A stretch of 64,000 nt of DNA from Echeneis naucrates (lineage: Eukaryota > Chordata > Actinopteri > Carangiformes > Echeneidae), in NCBI RefSeq assembly GCF_900963305.1, contig NC_042534.1, positions 17,924,308 through 17,988,307 on the forward strand, written 5' to 3'. Below are positions 50,691-63,489 of this stretch, one piece after another; position 1 is the stretch's first letter; every line of letters begins with the position of its first letter. The notes below the pieces were generated by a model. That model was not told the DNA's origin. It saw only the letters and a list, made by a program, of their open reading frames with translations, and ran no database searches. A program made the translations under genes and the position numbers.

Positions 50691-51839
50691 CGGCAGCCCA
50701 CCACTGCTAAGTATTAGTATTAGTTTTTTTTTTATTGTTGCAAATGTACCACCGCCACATCTCTCCACATACACAGCACAGCCTGCGTGATGATGAGCGC
50801 AAGAGCAGGGGGAGGGGAGGAGAGGGGAGTGGGGTGGTTGGGGGATCCTATTGGAGTTAATTACTCGCGAGAGCTCGGCCTTGAAAGTGACATCAAGCCA
50901 GGCACCAGGTCAGAGTCAGAGAGGTGTAGTCATGAGGAATAAGGCAGCGAATTACAGGAGAAAAGGTAGACTTTTTCGCCAACTCAGTGACGCTAACTTA
51001 GGTAAACTAACTGAAAGCTAATACCTACGCATCATTATGTATTAAACGCTGGCTGCATTCCAGCACTCTTTCCTCCGCTGAGGCTCTCTTCCATTGCTTC
51101 CTCAAATCCCTTCTCTCGCTGACAAGGTGCAGGATTTCTTGCTGCCTTCTGGACTTAGGAGGGGTTGTTGGTGTCACCTGATAAGTTAGTATGTTGAGGA
51201 ATGGCCCAATTTCTCTGCTATCTTCCCATTAGCCGGCACCTGATCTGGTCAGTATTTATACCACATACTCTCTGTGTACTATAGTCACGGTTATTCTCTA
51301 CAGTCAGTTTCACACACTTTTACATCAGTCTGCATTTTTTTGTAATGACGTCTCATTAAAAACCTGCATAGTTTGAAATTAAATTAATCTACCTACTTTT
51401 TTTTTATTTGATTTGCAAATGTTAAAATGAAGCAATCCCTTCTGAGAATTTCAGTATTGAATCGAGTAGACCATGAGCTCTGATAGAGACTGGAAGTTGT
51501 AGATTGACACAAAGATAGCAAAACAAGGAATTGGTTCATACCCTGTTAACTGCATGAAGGTAAAACATGTTTTTATTATGGAGCGGCTGGCTCTGGTGTT
51601 TTATTCATTTTTTATGAGGGTGTTATGGATATGTAAATTCTTTGGTGCAGTTATCTAAAGAGTTTAGGTTGCTGTGGCTATCAAAAGTGTGTTTTTTCTG
51701 TGTCAAAAGTTGTAGGCCTATCTGCCAGTTTTTGTTTGTTGTGGGAGTTTACGTTGGAACTGGGGCTACATGAAGTGTTTGTTTTTTCCGTGCAAGTCTA
51801 TCTGTGTTGTGCACACTCCATTGATTTTGAGTCGAGCTG

Positions 51840-52830
51840 TCTATCTGCGGGTCGCACACCACTCCCCCTGTGGACCACTGGTGGGTGGAAATGCCAGGGC
51901 TGATTTTTGTTCCTAGTCCATCACTGCAGACATCTCACACCCTGAACACCACCCCCCATCCACTGGATGAGCCAGAGGCACCTCACCGACTGAAGAGACC
52001 CACACAGGGGCCCCCGCAGTGCCCCTGTAGGTGGACACCAGCACTGTGGCTGAAAGGGAAAGGGCTGCAGGGGCAGAGGGCCACAGTCCCAGACCTGCAC
52101 CTCCGATGTACACGGACCAAGGAGCCCCTGACCCCCCCACACAAGGTAGAGAGGAAGCGGCGAGCTACCACACACCAGCTGGTGTCGGACCGATAGGGCG
52201 ACCTGGGAGCTGCCACGGACCCAGCACCACACAGCACAAAGAGGCAGAGCCCAGCCAGCAGAAGACCCCGAGTACTGAACCGGTGCCACTTCACTGCAGA
52301 GGACCAGGCCCCCTGAACCATGCCATGACTAGTGAAAGTGTCCCTTTTTCTGTGTGTCTTCAATCCCTGTCGAGGAAGTATTGCCCTGTGATGCATTAAG
52401 ATTGGGGGAAAGGAGAGGAGGGTGGGTGGAAGTCAGAGAACTGCAGCACACCTCTGTCCTGCAGCCTACGTCAACGGAGAGCCTCTTGCATACCCCAAGG
52501 TGTGGTGCATGGTGTGGTGCATTAAAATCTTGTGTAGGGTGTATGTGGTGTACCTAACTGTGGCTGTGACATAGTAACGTAAAGTATGTGGTGGTCTGTG
52601 AAGTGCGATGCACGGTCTCCAGTTGGAGGGTCGCAGGTGTGGCGGCCTAGGGGACCCACAGGCAGTGCGTGGGGCCCTAGGGAATCCAGAAGTCCCCCAA
52701 CCAGATCCTGACCCCCCAGCGCAGCACAGCAACAGGGGCGTGACGGCTGCCCCGGCAGCCACCACTAGACAACATAGGCCAGCCGTTGATGGGCACCGCC
52801 AAACAATGTAGGTTATGTATGGTTCCTGTA
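51840..52830. other. GC-rich, stop-poor block of unknown origin
   Basis: A sharply bounded stretch of C/G/A-rich sequence in AT-rich surroundings. It is open in several frames on both strands, which reflects composition rather than coding. It contains short imperfect internal repeats ('gtggtgcat' units near 52500-52530). It may be an old retroelement piece. No domain was recognised. Confidence 0.35.
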
Positions 52831-53154
52831 TTAGCTTGGAGCACAACTCCATTGACAAATTAATACAATTGCTCTTCAAATAATAATTGAAAAGAATTAA
52901 AATATCCTCAAATAATTTCTTTATGAATGTTTACATGAGTGATAAGCTTTTTGTTTCATGTACATGCTTTTCTCCTCAATCATAGGAAATATACTGGCCA
53001 ACAAAGATATGTCTCTTACAATACAAATAAACAATGGGAAACACTGCACTTTCCATCTCTTTCATCTGGGTCAGATCCTTGTTTTGATGCAGCAGTTGTA
53101 AATGATTTGAAAATATCAAGCTTAACTGAATTTGCAACAGCCTTGTCTCCAGTT

Positions 53155-53230
53155 CAGTCATTCATTCACCTTCTACCGCTTATCCGTTTCTGGGTCGCTG
53201 GGGGCGCTGGAACCAATCTCCAGTTTATTG
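53155..53230 (+). repeat. Truncated left end of the SINE-like family
   Basis: 'cattcattcaccttctaccg' and 'cttatccgtttctgggtcgc' match the + strand start of the 26904-27234 element. The rest is absent. Confidence 0.55.
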
Positions 53231-54199
53231 ACAGAAATGCAATTAGCTCACTTACAAAATAAGAGTTGTCCGAAGGTTTTTTTTTTTATTATTATTGTTT
53301 CTTGATGTAATTACCACCCTTTAAAAAGTATTTATGGTCACAAAGTTATTATTTCCCAACTTTAGCAAAATGTAATTATAATACAGGGATTTGTAACATT
53401 AGTGGAATATAAGGTAGGGTATTACACCATTTCCTATACTCCATTTGTTACATGATCCCTGTATGATAATCTTTGAAATCCAGCTTCCCGTTCTGGTTTG
53501 AGTTGAGTGTAACTAACACTCAACACTCAACTAACAGATAAGATAATAAATAAGCTTTAAAGGTTTAATGGACGCTTCTTATACTGAGGAGAATGCCTGT
53601 CCATTAATTTAGATAACTGCTCATGTCCAAAAACCCTGGAAACTGCTGTGACTGAATTGATCTCAGTCCTGCGAAAAAATCTAGCCAATATTTTGATGCT
53701 CTTTTAACATCAAATATGCCTAAAGTGCTGTGCAGCTATACATATTATAGTCCATCTCCATGGACAAACCTGTTTCATTTATTTATCATTCTATACATAA
53801 ATTTTGTTGTTCTAGTTTGCTATATGAACCCACCAAACCCAACAAAACACATTACCATCAATTACTGTACTGAAATGATCTTTTTTTAATGTTTGGACTC
53901 TTCTAGATGACAAGTTTACTGTCAATGGTTGTGTTTAATATCAATCAGGATTACGACACACTAGCCTGGCTTGACAGTCATGAAAACGCTAATTGTGTTT
54001 TGCAATATATGACAGATGGAATGAACTGTTCCAGATGTGCGATCACTTGTGTTTCACCCGAATCGTCTTTATCGGTATACGCGATACGCTTCAACGGTGC
54101 TTTTATTCTGAAAACTAACCGGATACGGTAACCTTCGGTGTTCTGACTGCCTTGAGTTGTTGCAAGCTAACATAGGCTAGCCTGTTATGGAAGACGAGG

Positions 54200-54664
54200 G
54201 AACACAGCTGAGGGGCTGTTTGATAAAAATGGACTAGCTAGGACTAGTTCCGAGGACGTGATTTGGAAAGATAACGCTGCATACCGAAAGCCTGGGGAAC
54301 GTTTACCTGGCTGAAAACAGAAACAGCGTACAGAGTGCAAAAATATCACCGGGCAATCACAATTATGGATCCGACAGCTGTACAGTGTTGGATAGCCACC
54401 GACCACCGTTGACTTCAGCTCTGCAGCCGCACTTAAACTGCCGCGGTGCCTCGGGTAGCGCTCAAGCCACGGGAATCTTTGTTCGCGTTTTTTTCATGGG
54501 ACACAACCGGGCTTCCCCTCCGCCTTGTCGTATTTTTACCCTAGTGACAACACCCCCCTCGGTTGGTGTCGACTGGCCGCAGAGGTCCCTGCATCTTATG
54601 GACTCCAAACAGTAGTTTTTTTTGGCTTTTTTGTCGTTCGGTGTCTCTGGCGGACTCAGCAGTC
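54200..54664 (+). promoter_or_regulatory. rev3l: rev3l promoter-proximal region and 5' leader
   Basis: A CpG-rich stretch leading to the rev3l start and continuing into intron 1 to about 55150, with no obvious TATA box. It contains upstream ATGs at 54365 (15 codons, stop 54410-54412) and 54496 (39 codons, stop 54613-54615, with a further in-frame ATG at 54598). All stop before the main ATG. The transcription start is unknown, so which of them is in the mRNA is unresolved. Confidence 0.55.
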
Positions 54665-54803
54665 ATGTTTGCCGTGCGCATCGTCACCGCAGACTACTAT
54701 ATGGCAAAACCCATTAAAGACCTGGATGTCTGCTATTCTGAATTCAGGGAGAGCGATGTGAAGAAAGTGCCGGTGGTGCGAATATTTGGAGCAACGCCCG
54801 CAG
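54665..54803 (+). CDS. rev3l: rev3l exon 1 (DNA polymerase zeta catalytic subunit)
   Basis: The ATG at 54665 opens MFAVRIVTADYYMAKPIKDL and then VKKVPVVRIFGATPAG, ending in phase 1 at donor GCAG|GTCAGTG. Human REV3L begins MFSVRIVTADYYMASPLQGL and has VKKVPVVRVFGATPAG, so identity is clear. Rev3l is the B-family polymerase of the translesion complex pol zeta (with Rev7/Mad2l2), acting in the nucleus in damage tolerance. Only the first 46 or so of about 3000 residues are here. The next exon (human QKTCLHLHGIFPYLYVP) is not found before 64000. The gene follows traf3ip2 on the same strand, as at human 6q21. Confidence 0.95.
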
Positions 54804-57279
54804 GTCAGTGAACTCTCTTCATTTCGTGTTTTTTCTCTAATCCAAGGTAATGGTGGCTGTGCTCTCGTGCACTGCACCACGCGGCACGTTACGTGGTTGT
54901 GGGTGCTGTTCAGACACACACACACACGTCTGCAATGTATTGTTGAGAGGAAACCTAACGGATGTAGTGCTGTAAAATGACACCATGAAGACTATTAGGG
55001 TGTTGACACTGTATCGACGCGGCGTGCATCGCTGTAGCTTGGGGCTGCCTGCAGCGGTGGGAGACTTCCTCTGCTTTCCCCTCCTTTCCCTCGTCACACT
55101 GCTCGGCTTTGTTTTCGTTCCCCTGCTCCATCATGGTACGGTGGCGGCGAACACTGCTTTCTCTTGGCACTCGACTTCTACCTGTTATTGCTACCAAATA
55201 CACCGTGAACCTGTTAACCCGCCCCGTACCATTTATTGTGGTTTTATTGTGTTTATAGCAACCTGTGGAGTGTTGACAGGCTGGAAAACAAAATGCTGGG
55301 CCACCTTTTCCACCTTGACTCAATTTTTGCTGCTAATCACAAGAAAAAAGAAAATGAAAGCAAACTTTGGCCGCCACTATAGTGAGATTTAGGGACTGCA
55401 GCAATTTCAGCATAAAAGAAAAAAAAAAACAACTAACAAACAAAACTAGTAACAAAAACGAAGCAGCAGCTGTGCGTGAGACTGATTTCGATGTTATGTA
55501 AAACTGTGCTCATTAAAAGATAATAATCTGAAAAGGCAGGAGCCACCAGGACAGCACATTAATATGCAGAAAATAAATTACGAGGGAGTCCCGTCAAATG
55601 TACAGGCGTTCATTGTGTAAATGTAAATTTGAAATGCATATTAACATTATTGAAAGGGCATGTGGAGAAAATTCCAGCACTCTCAGATTGCTGCTGGCAA
55701 AATGGCAGCAAAGATAATCAAGAATCCTTGTAGATTAGTTTTTGTTTTTCCCTGAGTTTTGGCACATCCCCTGCTCTCTAATAAAGCCATTACAGTTAAA
55801 CACTCTAGGTACTATTTTTCCTTCTGCCTTAAGACAAAATAATTTTTTTCTTGCACAATGGCACAGCAACAGCATCTTGGCCAAATCCTCTTGTGCTCGC
55901 CCTGCCCCTCTTATACCCTCATTGACAGATTGACTACTGCAGGAGACATTGTATGATTTAAGTATGTTAGTCCCCAGTGGGATGTCAGTGAAACGTGTCC
56001 CTCTTAATGTCAATGCTCCTTTGCAACATGACCTGGAGTGTCCAATAGGATGTATCTCAGAGAGGATTAAAGACTTTAGAGCAGACAAATAAATGATAGT
56101 GGGTCATTATTAGGATGTCAGATGTAATTTGGTTCTGTCATAAACCTGCAAGTTTACATGCAGTTGTGTTGATTGTGGGGTTGGGTGGTGGGGCATGCAT
56201 ATACTGCGGCAGAAGTAAGCTGGCTACCCTTTGGATGGATGTTGGGCAGCTAGTCATCAACCCTGAACACAATAAACCCAATTCACATGTGTTTAGGCTC
56301 TAAGGCAGGGTGTTACCTAGTATACTGATGTAAAAATCATATGAGGAGAAAAGAAAAATATTACAAGATGAAAAGCATTATAGATGATATCTCTAATAGC
56401 ATATAATCGTTCCATATTGTGGTGTGGTCTTAAAGGCTGCATTTTAGTTCAGTAGTGCACTTTCCTGATCCTTTTAGACAGCTCCCGACGCTTCATTATG
56501 CAATTAATTTTTCAAGCAAAATGTTAAATATCTGGTAGTTCCACTCTCATGTGAGTATTTGCTGCATTTCTTTTGATATAGAAATAATGGATTGAATATC
56601 TTGACTGATTGTTCGATAAAATAACTTCTGAAGAGTCATCCTCATTTGTAAGAAACATTAATGGGTGTTTTTGTGCAATATTATGTAGTCTGGCTGGCGT
56701 GATATGGCCAAAGATATTATTAGTTAAAAATAAATAAATAAAATAAAGCAAAACCTGAAACGTATAATATTAAGAATTTAGAAGCTTAAGTTTGCTACCC
56801 TTCTAAGCCTGACGACTTTACCATCTGTCAATTAAATAACCTGTCCAAACCAAACAACCATCATTTCAACACTAATCAACATTAAGGGTAAATCCAGCAC
56901 CTTCAACTTAAGTCACTGTATTGCAGGCATTCTCATTAGTGAGTTGTTGCGACCGTGATTGTCATGCGGGCAATACACTAAAATTGCTAAGCAATTGCTG
57001 ATAACTGTTAATCCATGTGTTATGGTTTGCAAAAAATTGAGTAGACCTGTCTTAGCCTTCATTTTCACACGCTTAAATCTATGTCTAAATTACTATAATC
57101 ACAAAATAATTGATTTCATTGTTTTAAAAAGATTTAAATGGCGTAAATATCCCTCTCCTTGCAATATCTCTTAACACATTGAGCTTTTTCAGAGGACTAC
57201 ATGGAATCTCACAGCAGGAAAGCTTACTTCTGTAATTATTAACCATACAAGTGCCTCTTCAGTATAGTGGTATAGTATA

Positions 57280-57470
57280 TTGATTTCTCAACGACGACCA
57301 CCAGCCACAAGGCACCCACTAGTGGTACTCTTGTGCCAGTCCCAAGCTCGGGTAAATGGGAGGGATGCGGCAGAAAGGGCATCCAGCTAGAACTGCACCC
57401 AATCAATCATACAAGTTGCAGGAAGCTGACTTGCTGTGGTGAATCCTAATAGGGAAAGAGCTGAAAAAAG
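57280..57470 (+). repeat. LINE 3'-end fragment (RTE/Rex3-like)
   Basis: 'acgacgaccaccagccacaa', 'gtgccagtcccaagctcggg' and 'ggcagaaagggcatcc' match a 3' end very common in teleost RTE-type LINEs, ending 'gctgtggtgaatcctaatag'. Only the tail is present, so the clade is tentative. Confidence 0.5.
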
Positions 57471-60355
57471 AAAAACAAAAAGAAGTTAATCAAACAGCAA
57501 GATGCCAGAACCACAAAAGAAACTCAGTTCCATGGTTTATAATAACAGCAACCATAGAGGAAACACTGTAATGAGCTGATAGAGGCCTGGTAATTGTCAT
57601 AACATTGTTATTATGCGATTGTTGAATTCTTTGATCCTGTCAGTAAATAAGTAAATAATCAGGTGTACACAAATGCAGCATTTGGTATTGATTCTTTGTT
57701 GTGTACTACTATACTGTAAATACTGAACTAGTATTTGTTTCCATTTGCAGTACTGACAAAGCAGATTGCCTGTAGCATGTGTACTGTGGAGGGGGCCCTG
57801 CATTTTTGCATGACTTGACTCTCCTTTAGCTGAGTTTATGTATCACTTGTGGCAAGCCACAGTTGGAATTGGCTCTGCATTTTCAGAAATAAAATTACAT
57901 CACCATCTGGAGCACGTCAAAGTGGTCAGTCATTTTTCTTTCTGTGTAGCTCTCAGTACCAGGCCACATGTGCTGTAAAGAGGTATTTTTTAAATGCTTC
58001 CTCTTGTCATCATTGTGATTTTTTTTTTTTTGTGTGTGTGTGTGTGTTTGTCTCCCATCAAGGTAGGAGTTCATGAGCTGCTTTGCCAAATGTGTGTCAG
58101 CTTTTATCTCATCAGTGCATTTACCATAGTGTAAACAGTCAGCAGTGCATCTGCACCTTGAGGCTCTGGCTACAACCTGGGCCTCACACTCACTGTCCTT
58201 TCCTGACCCAGCCATGCACATTCCCACCAATCAGCCCTATGTAATTTGATGCCACATGCCTGGTTTTTCCCCTGCCTCCCCTTTGTTAGCATTTACTGAG
58301 TGGCCTGCCTGTGTTGTACTAATCCTGTACATGCATTCCCACCTCTGAAGTAGCTCAACAAGAGGAGGGGAAAAGCACAAATCCTTTTGTTGTGATAATT
58401 GCACTTGTGATCAGCACTTCATTGTGTTTATTATTAGTTGGTTTTTGATAATTTACCTAGAGCGGGGACCAGCAACCACTTTTTCACTCTGTTGAGAGTT
58501 GCTGTTAATGCAGTTGCATTCTTTTGTGGTTTGTAAAACATTGATCTCCAGCCTCAATGCTGGAAGGTCTGGCCCAGATGCAGTAACAGGCCCTGGGCCC
58601 CTGTGATAACAGGAGGAACAGTGTTTTGGTTCCTTGCTTGAATGTGTGCACTAGAGTGTTTGTTGGGTGTGTGTTAGATCAGAGAGAATAGAAGTGCGTG
58701 ACCAATTGGCCTGAATGAGCAGGCCAAGAAGTGATGGGCAGTGAAAATGAAAAGCAGCCCCCACCCCAGGGTAAGCTCCCTCCAGGGGTACCCTTAATGC
58801 CATCTGAAGGAATTCCTCTGAATCCATTAGTAGGATAATAGGTGGATTGAAACAGGCTCTTTGGCTCATTGGGAAGGTGATTGTCCCCTCAACTCTTTAC
58901 TCTCCTCTCGTCCTGTTGGTTACTCGGCTTCAGTTCTACTGGCTAGTTGCTTCAAATAATTTTATGATTGAGAGTGTCTGTTGACAGGATGTCTCTAGAT
59001 TTGGTTGTCACTCTTTTGTACCCACTCTTTACAGTTCTCTTTCAAGTTGAGTTAGATCAATGATGCACATAAATGCCCCAAGTTTATCAGAGAAAATTAA
59101 GCCATTTTTATGATGGAGGCAACGCACAAAAGGAGACTGAATATTATTCCTCAGTAATGCTCTCTGCGTATTGTTTCTAACTACAGAATGAGGCTAAGCT
59201 TCTTGTCAAGGTCTCTTAGAAGTTTACTCAGATTAAGTCACGTAATACAGGATTTATTCTTCTTTTGATGTGAAAATCCTATAATTTGCTCTGTATAGAG
59301 ATTGTGTTAGCTAGAGATGTATACTGACTATTTAGTTTTACTTATGTGGGAGGACTATACATCCAGTGGCAGACCCAATTTATACTTGCACTGATTCTGA
59401 TTGAAAGTGATTACTTTCAGTATAATAATCTATCTCACTTGCTTCTTTATTTATGTTGTAAATTTCAGCATTTCTGAAAGACAAACTATTAAACCCAGCA
59501 ACCCAACCATACTTTACAGGATACACACCTGCCACATGTCCTCGACGGTCTTGATCATCCAGAACAAACAGTCAGTTCAGCTGGATTGTAATAATGACAC
59601 AATGGGATGGAGACATCTGGGACCACCTCCCCCAAGTGGAGCCTGCTGCGTATCTTGAGTTTGTGTGGCTTCTTTAGTCAGTAAGGGTTCATTTTGTCAA
59701 ACACAGTTGTTTGGTGGAGTTAACGTTGACATCTGGAGATTGAGTCAAAACACACAGTCCGAGGAGTTTCAAATATAGCAATGTCAAAAATAATGGGTAA
59801 TGTAATTTAGTTCATCTACATGGTAATGCAGGTGTATTGAAAAGCCAGTGTTTGATGTTAAGTACCAGGTGCAGGCAAAGCATGTTCTTATAATGATGCG
59901 GTTCTGTGTTGTCTGAAGAGCCTGTTTTGGCACGTGCTGTCAGGTCATTTCAGGCCCTCAACTCAGTATTGGGGCTTCCCATTTCCTGCATCATTGTCCC
60001 ACAGAGAGACATAGGAGGAGTCTTGGTCTGTCTACCCAGCATGTGAGAGAGAGACTTCCCACTCTGCTCTCTTGGGGCCTCTGGCGCTGCTATAGGACAA
60101 CTCTGCAGTGTTTCAAGGCAGATTAAGACCTTGTTTAAAAAGAATGAAAAAAAATTGGCAGGCAGAGAAAAGCTTGAACTGCTGCTTGGGAGGGAGTGCT
60201 TTGAACCTGCCATGCTGCTATTCAACATGGATTTTAATGAGGCCTGTGTGTGGCTGGTGTGCATATTTGGGCGAATAAAGTGATTAAATTTTAATCTGTA
60301 GTATTGTGCTATATCTGCATTAGCAGTATTGGCAGTGTTGTAGCATTGCCTTGAT

Positions 60356-60372
60356 CCCCCCCCCCCCCCCCC
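60356..60372. repeat. Poly(C) tract
   Basis: A run of C broken by one G, followed by a T run at about 60390. Simple repeats in rev3l intron 1. Confidence 0.85.
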
Positions 60373-60489
60373 GCCCAGTACATAAAGTTTTTTTTTTTCC
60401 TTTTTTGCTTAAACAAGTTGATACCAGACCAGAGACCCTTGATTAAGTACTTACTCCCTTCATAGGATGGGGGACTGTTTAGTCATGAC

Positions 60490-60895
60490 TTGATAATCAC
60501 ATGTTGAATCTTGTCGAAGCGGCCGAAATGGTTTCCTCAGGACAGCGGCTGGAGTTTCCCTTAGAGATAGGGTGAGAAGTTCAGCCATCAGGGAAGGACT
60601 CGGAGTAGAGCTGCTGCTCTGGCTGAAAGGAGCCAGTTGAGGTGGTTCGGGCATCTGATATGGATGCCATTGGGACGCCTCCCAAGGGAGGGGTTCCTGG
60701 CATGTCCAGCTGGGAGGAGGTCACGGGGTAGGCCGAGGACCAGGTGGGGAGATTATATCTCCACACTGGCCTGGGAGTGCCTTGGGATCCCCCAGTCAGA
60801 GCTGGCCAATGTGGCTGGGGAAAAGGAAGTTTGGGGTCGTCTGCTGGAGCTGCTACTTCCACAACCCGGCCCCGGATAAGCGGATGATGATGATT
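60490..60895 (+). mobile_element. LINE ORF2 C-terminal end with (GAT)n tail
   Basis: Codons read RWFGHLIWMPLGRLPREGFL, then GRPRTRWGDYISTLAWECLG, GEKEVWGRLLELLLP and a stop. This is the conserved C-terminus of a widespread fish non-LTR retrotransposon (L2/Rex1-like). The 3' end carries a GAT-type tail (from about 60880). The 5' part is frame-broken, and the element is strongly 5'-truncated as is usual for LINEs. Confidence 0.75.
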
Positions 60896-61509
60896 ATGAC
60901 GTTGATGTTGAATCTCAATACATTTTTATAAGATGAATATTTCGCTGGCTCTGTCTGCATATCTTTATTTGCATAGAATGTTTGCTAAAAGGCACTGCAT
61001 TCCTTTACCTGGTATAGACCAACACTCATAAGTCCTTCTGGTGCTGTTTTTCTTGAATCTGCGAAAAACTTTCATACTTTCATTTCATAGCTGTGTACAG
61101 TCAGTTGGAAGGCAGGCTCATTAAAAGACTAGATGGTAGGGAGATTGGAATCCCAGCTCTAAAAATAGCTCAGCTTTTGTGTGCATGTGTATATTTCGGC
61201 CCATGTGCCTTCATGTAACCACACTAGTTCCTTTGCAGATAACCGGCAGGCTGGTTGTTGTAACTGTGGTTTAACAACTGAGTGTGTCTCTCCAGTATTG
61301 CTCTTTGAACTGATTTTTTTCTGAGACATTTACCACCTTTTTATATCTTTATGAGTTAAGTTTAGACCCACTTTCTTCTCTCTGTTCTGTGACTGACAAA
61401 ACATGGTATGTATATCAAATTTCACCTGAACCAGGGAAAGGATGACAAGTGAGAGCTGTCTTGACTGGTAGGAGATTCCACCCCCTTATCAAAGAGCAAA
61501 GATGGATAC

Positions 61510-61985
61510 ACACTAGAAGTCGACTAATATTGGTTTTTCTATGGCTGATGCTGATGCCAATTTTTAGAAACTGGGAAATATGATGCAGATTTTTATTTTC
61601 CGCTCTCTTGCATTTATGGGGAGCAGAGTTACCATCAAATCTAGAGAAGTGTAATCACAGAATACTCGTAACCAATACAGTTACAAACCATGATTAGGCT
61701 ATGTGTTCATGTTTTCTCTCCTCAAGTTAAAAGTAACATTTCATAGCAAAGTTATTAAATATATAGGGTTTAATTTAAAAGATAAACATTTAGGCCTTTC
61801 TCCAAGGAACAGAGTTGTTGTGTTTCTTTAGATAGCCACTTGGCCGGGGTCCTGCTCTGCTGGTCACATGTCCCCGAGGAACAACAACACGGGGCTGCCT
61901 GCAGATGCGTCTGTCAATTAATTGGCTTAATATGATCCAACATTGGACGATGCTGATAATTTAAAAATGTTAATAAGCCTGATTT
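61510..61985. repeat. Possible non-autonomous DNA element
   Basis: Starts 'agaagtcgactaatattgg' with 'ctgatgctgatgccaatttt' and ends with 'tggacgatgctgataattta', a pattern of GATGCTGAT-type ends seen in fish hAT-like elements. No target-site duplication was identified. Tentative. Confidence 0.3.
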
Positions 61986-62594
61986 ATCACCCAACTGATC
62001 AATTGCTTGAACTCTAATGCGCACACACACAAACAAATACAGTATCTTCAGTGTTACTTATTTGGCTCTCACAACTTTTCTCACACTGGTTATGAAATCT
62101 GTTTCTCTTTGCTGATCTTGCTGTCACTTCAGAATGTGTAGGTCTCAAGATTTTTTGATTTTTGATAGTTTTAGATATGGGAACAATAAGGAATCTCCTT
62201 CCTCCTGCATAAATTCCTTTAATTCCCTCTGACCTCTGTCGACACACTCTTTGAAATGAACAACGGGAACTGGATCCTGCCTAGCTCGGACTCGCTTCAT
62301 TTTAGTTTTATTTTTTTCTGTTCAAGCCGTACATGATGGCAGGAAAAGGACCAAAATTTTGATTTGTTTCAATTTCATTGACCAAGCAAAGGCAGAATGG
62401 GTGACAAATGCTTCAGTCTACCCATGCCTTGCACACGTGATGGCATGGAGATAGTGTAATGTGCCCACATCCGTCCTCTGCCCCTCAAAGCTGAGGCCTA
62501 CACTATATGAATAATGAACATTTGATATAATGAATGGTTTTTATATTTAGTAATTAATTTTACATTTTTATTGTAATAAATTAATTTAAGCAAC

Positions 62595-62700
62595 AAAAAA
62601 TATGAGGAGACTCTTGAGAGCCGAAAGAGTCAGCTCTTTTTAGTGAGCCATCCCAAAAAAATCGACTCTCTAAACAGAGCTGGAATTCCCATCACTATTT
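62595..62700 (-). repeat. hAT-type MITE end fragment
   Basis: Read on the - strand it starts 'agtgatgggaattccagctc' and continues with 'gagagtcgatttt' and 'gagctgactctttcggctct', the style of a common teleost hAT terminal repeat. The opposite end was not found. Confidence 0.45.
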
Positions 62701-63457
62701 CCCTCCTTTCTCTTCCTTCAAGGTGCCTTCCCCTCAGACATTAATCTACAGAAACAGAGTAGCAGAACCACACTCTATGGGGCTGCTTAGAATTCAGACA
62801 CAATCAGTGCTCAAATCATACTGTGGTTGTGGCAACAAAAATGACATGCACATGAAATGTAGCATTTTAATGAAACTGGCGAGGCTGTGGGAGGGTATTG
62901 GTGAGATGCAAGAGAGGGTGCTTGATGTGAATTTCACTTGAGATTTGTTCCAATAGCCACAATGCCAATCCACGTATAAAAAATATGAAATCACACACAA
63001 TGCACAAAATAATGCATGCCAAAAGCCTAAAACCGTGATATCTAGGTATGATTATAAATAAAACTAGTGAGAAGTGAGATTTTTTTCATTTATTCTTAAT
63101 GACAATCTTTTTTTATCCATGAGCAGCATCAGAATGTTCAGCATGTTCATACACACGTTTGCCCTTATGCCCTCAATATTTTATTTTTACTTTTTTGCTT
63201 CTGGAGTAGCAGCAAACCCTTGTAATATCCAGCATTGTACTGTATTCATATTTCTGACAAAGGTTTTATACATGCCATTACATAAAGAAATGCACCTTTT
63301 TAGCCCCTTGTTTTATGCATTTACCATTTACACATGTATTCTGTTTAGAGACTGTCAAACAGTGGGGTTTATATGGAGCACATTTTGCGACCTTAGAGTT
63401 ACTTTAATATTTCTAAGCGTTCATCTTTCAGTGAGAGATGTTATCCTACAGGAACAC

Positions 63458-63460
<3 letters not shown>

Positions 63461-63489
<29 letters not shown>
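63461..63489. repeat. Poly(A) tract
   Basis: About 29 A in a row in rev3l intron 1. There is no recognisable retrocopy upstream of it. Confidence 0.9.

Larger units (their letters stand above)
46489..54200. other. Intergenic DNA between traf3ip2 and rev3l
   Basis: Contains the hAT remnant, an inverted-repeat element (48683-48919), a LINE RT scrap (50460-50690), a GC-rich block (51840-52830) and a SINE scrap (53155-53230). I saw no protein gene. Open frames are short or explained by composition. Parts of 48280-48430 look non-repetitive and could be conserved non-coding DNA, but this cannot be judged from one sequence. Confidence 0.5.

Noticed and set aside
51870-52879. Several 100-137 codon frames on both strands as genes
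   Set aside because: They overlap in many frames within a GC-rich, stop-poor block, and none shows a domain or splice pattern.
54985-55392. 135-codon frame after rev3l exon 1
   Set aside because: It lies in the CpG-rich start of rev3l intron 1. A - strand frame overlaps it, and it has no known domain.
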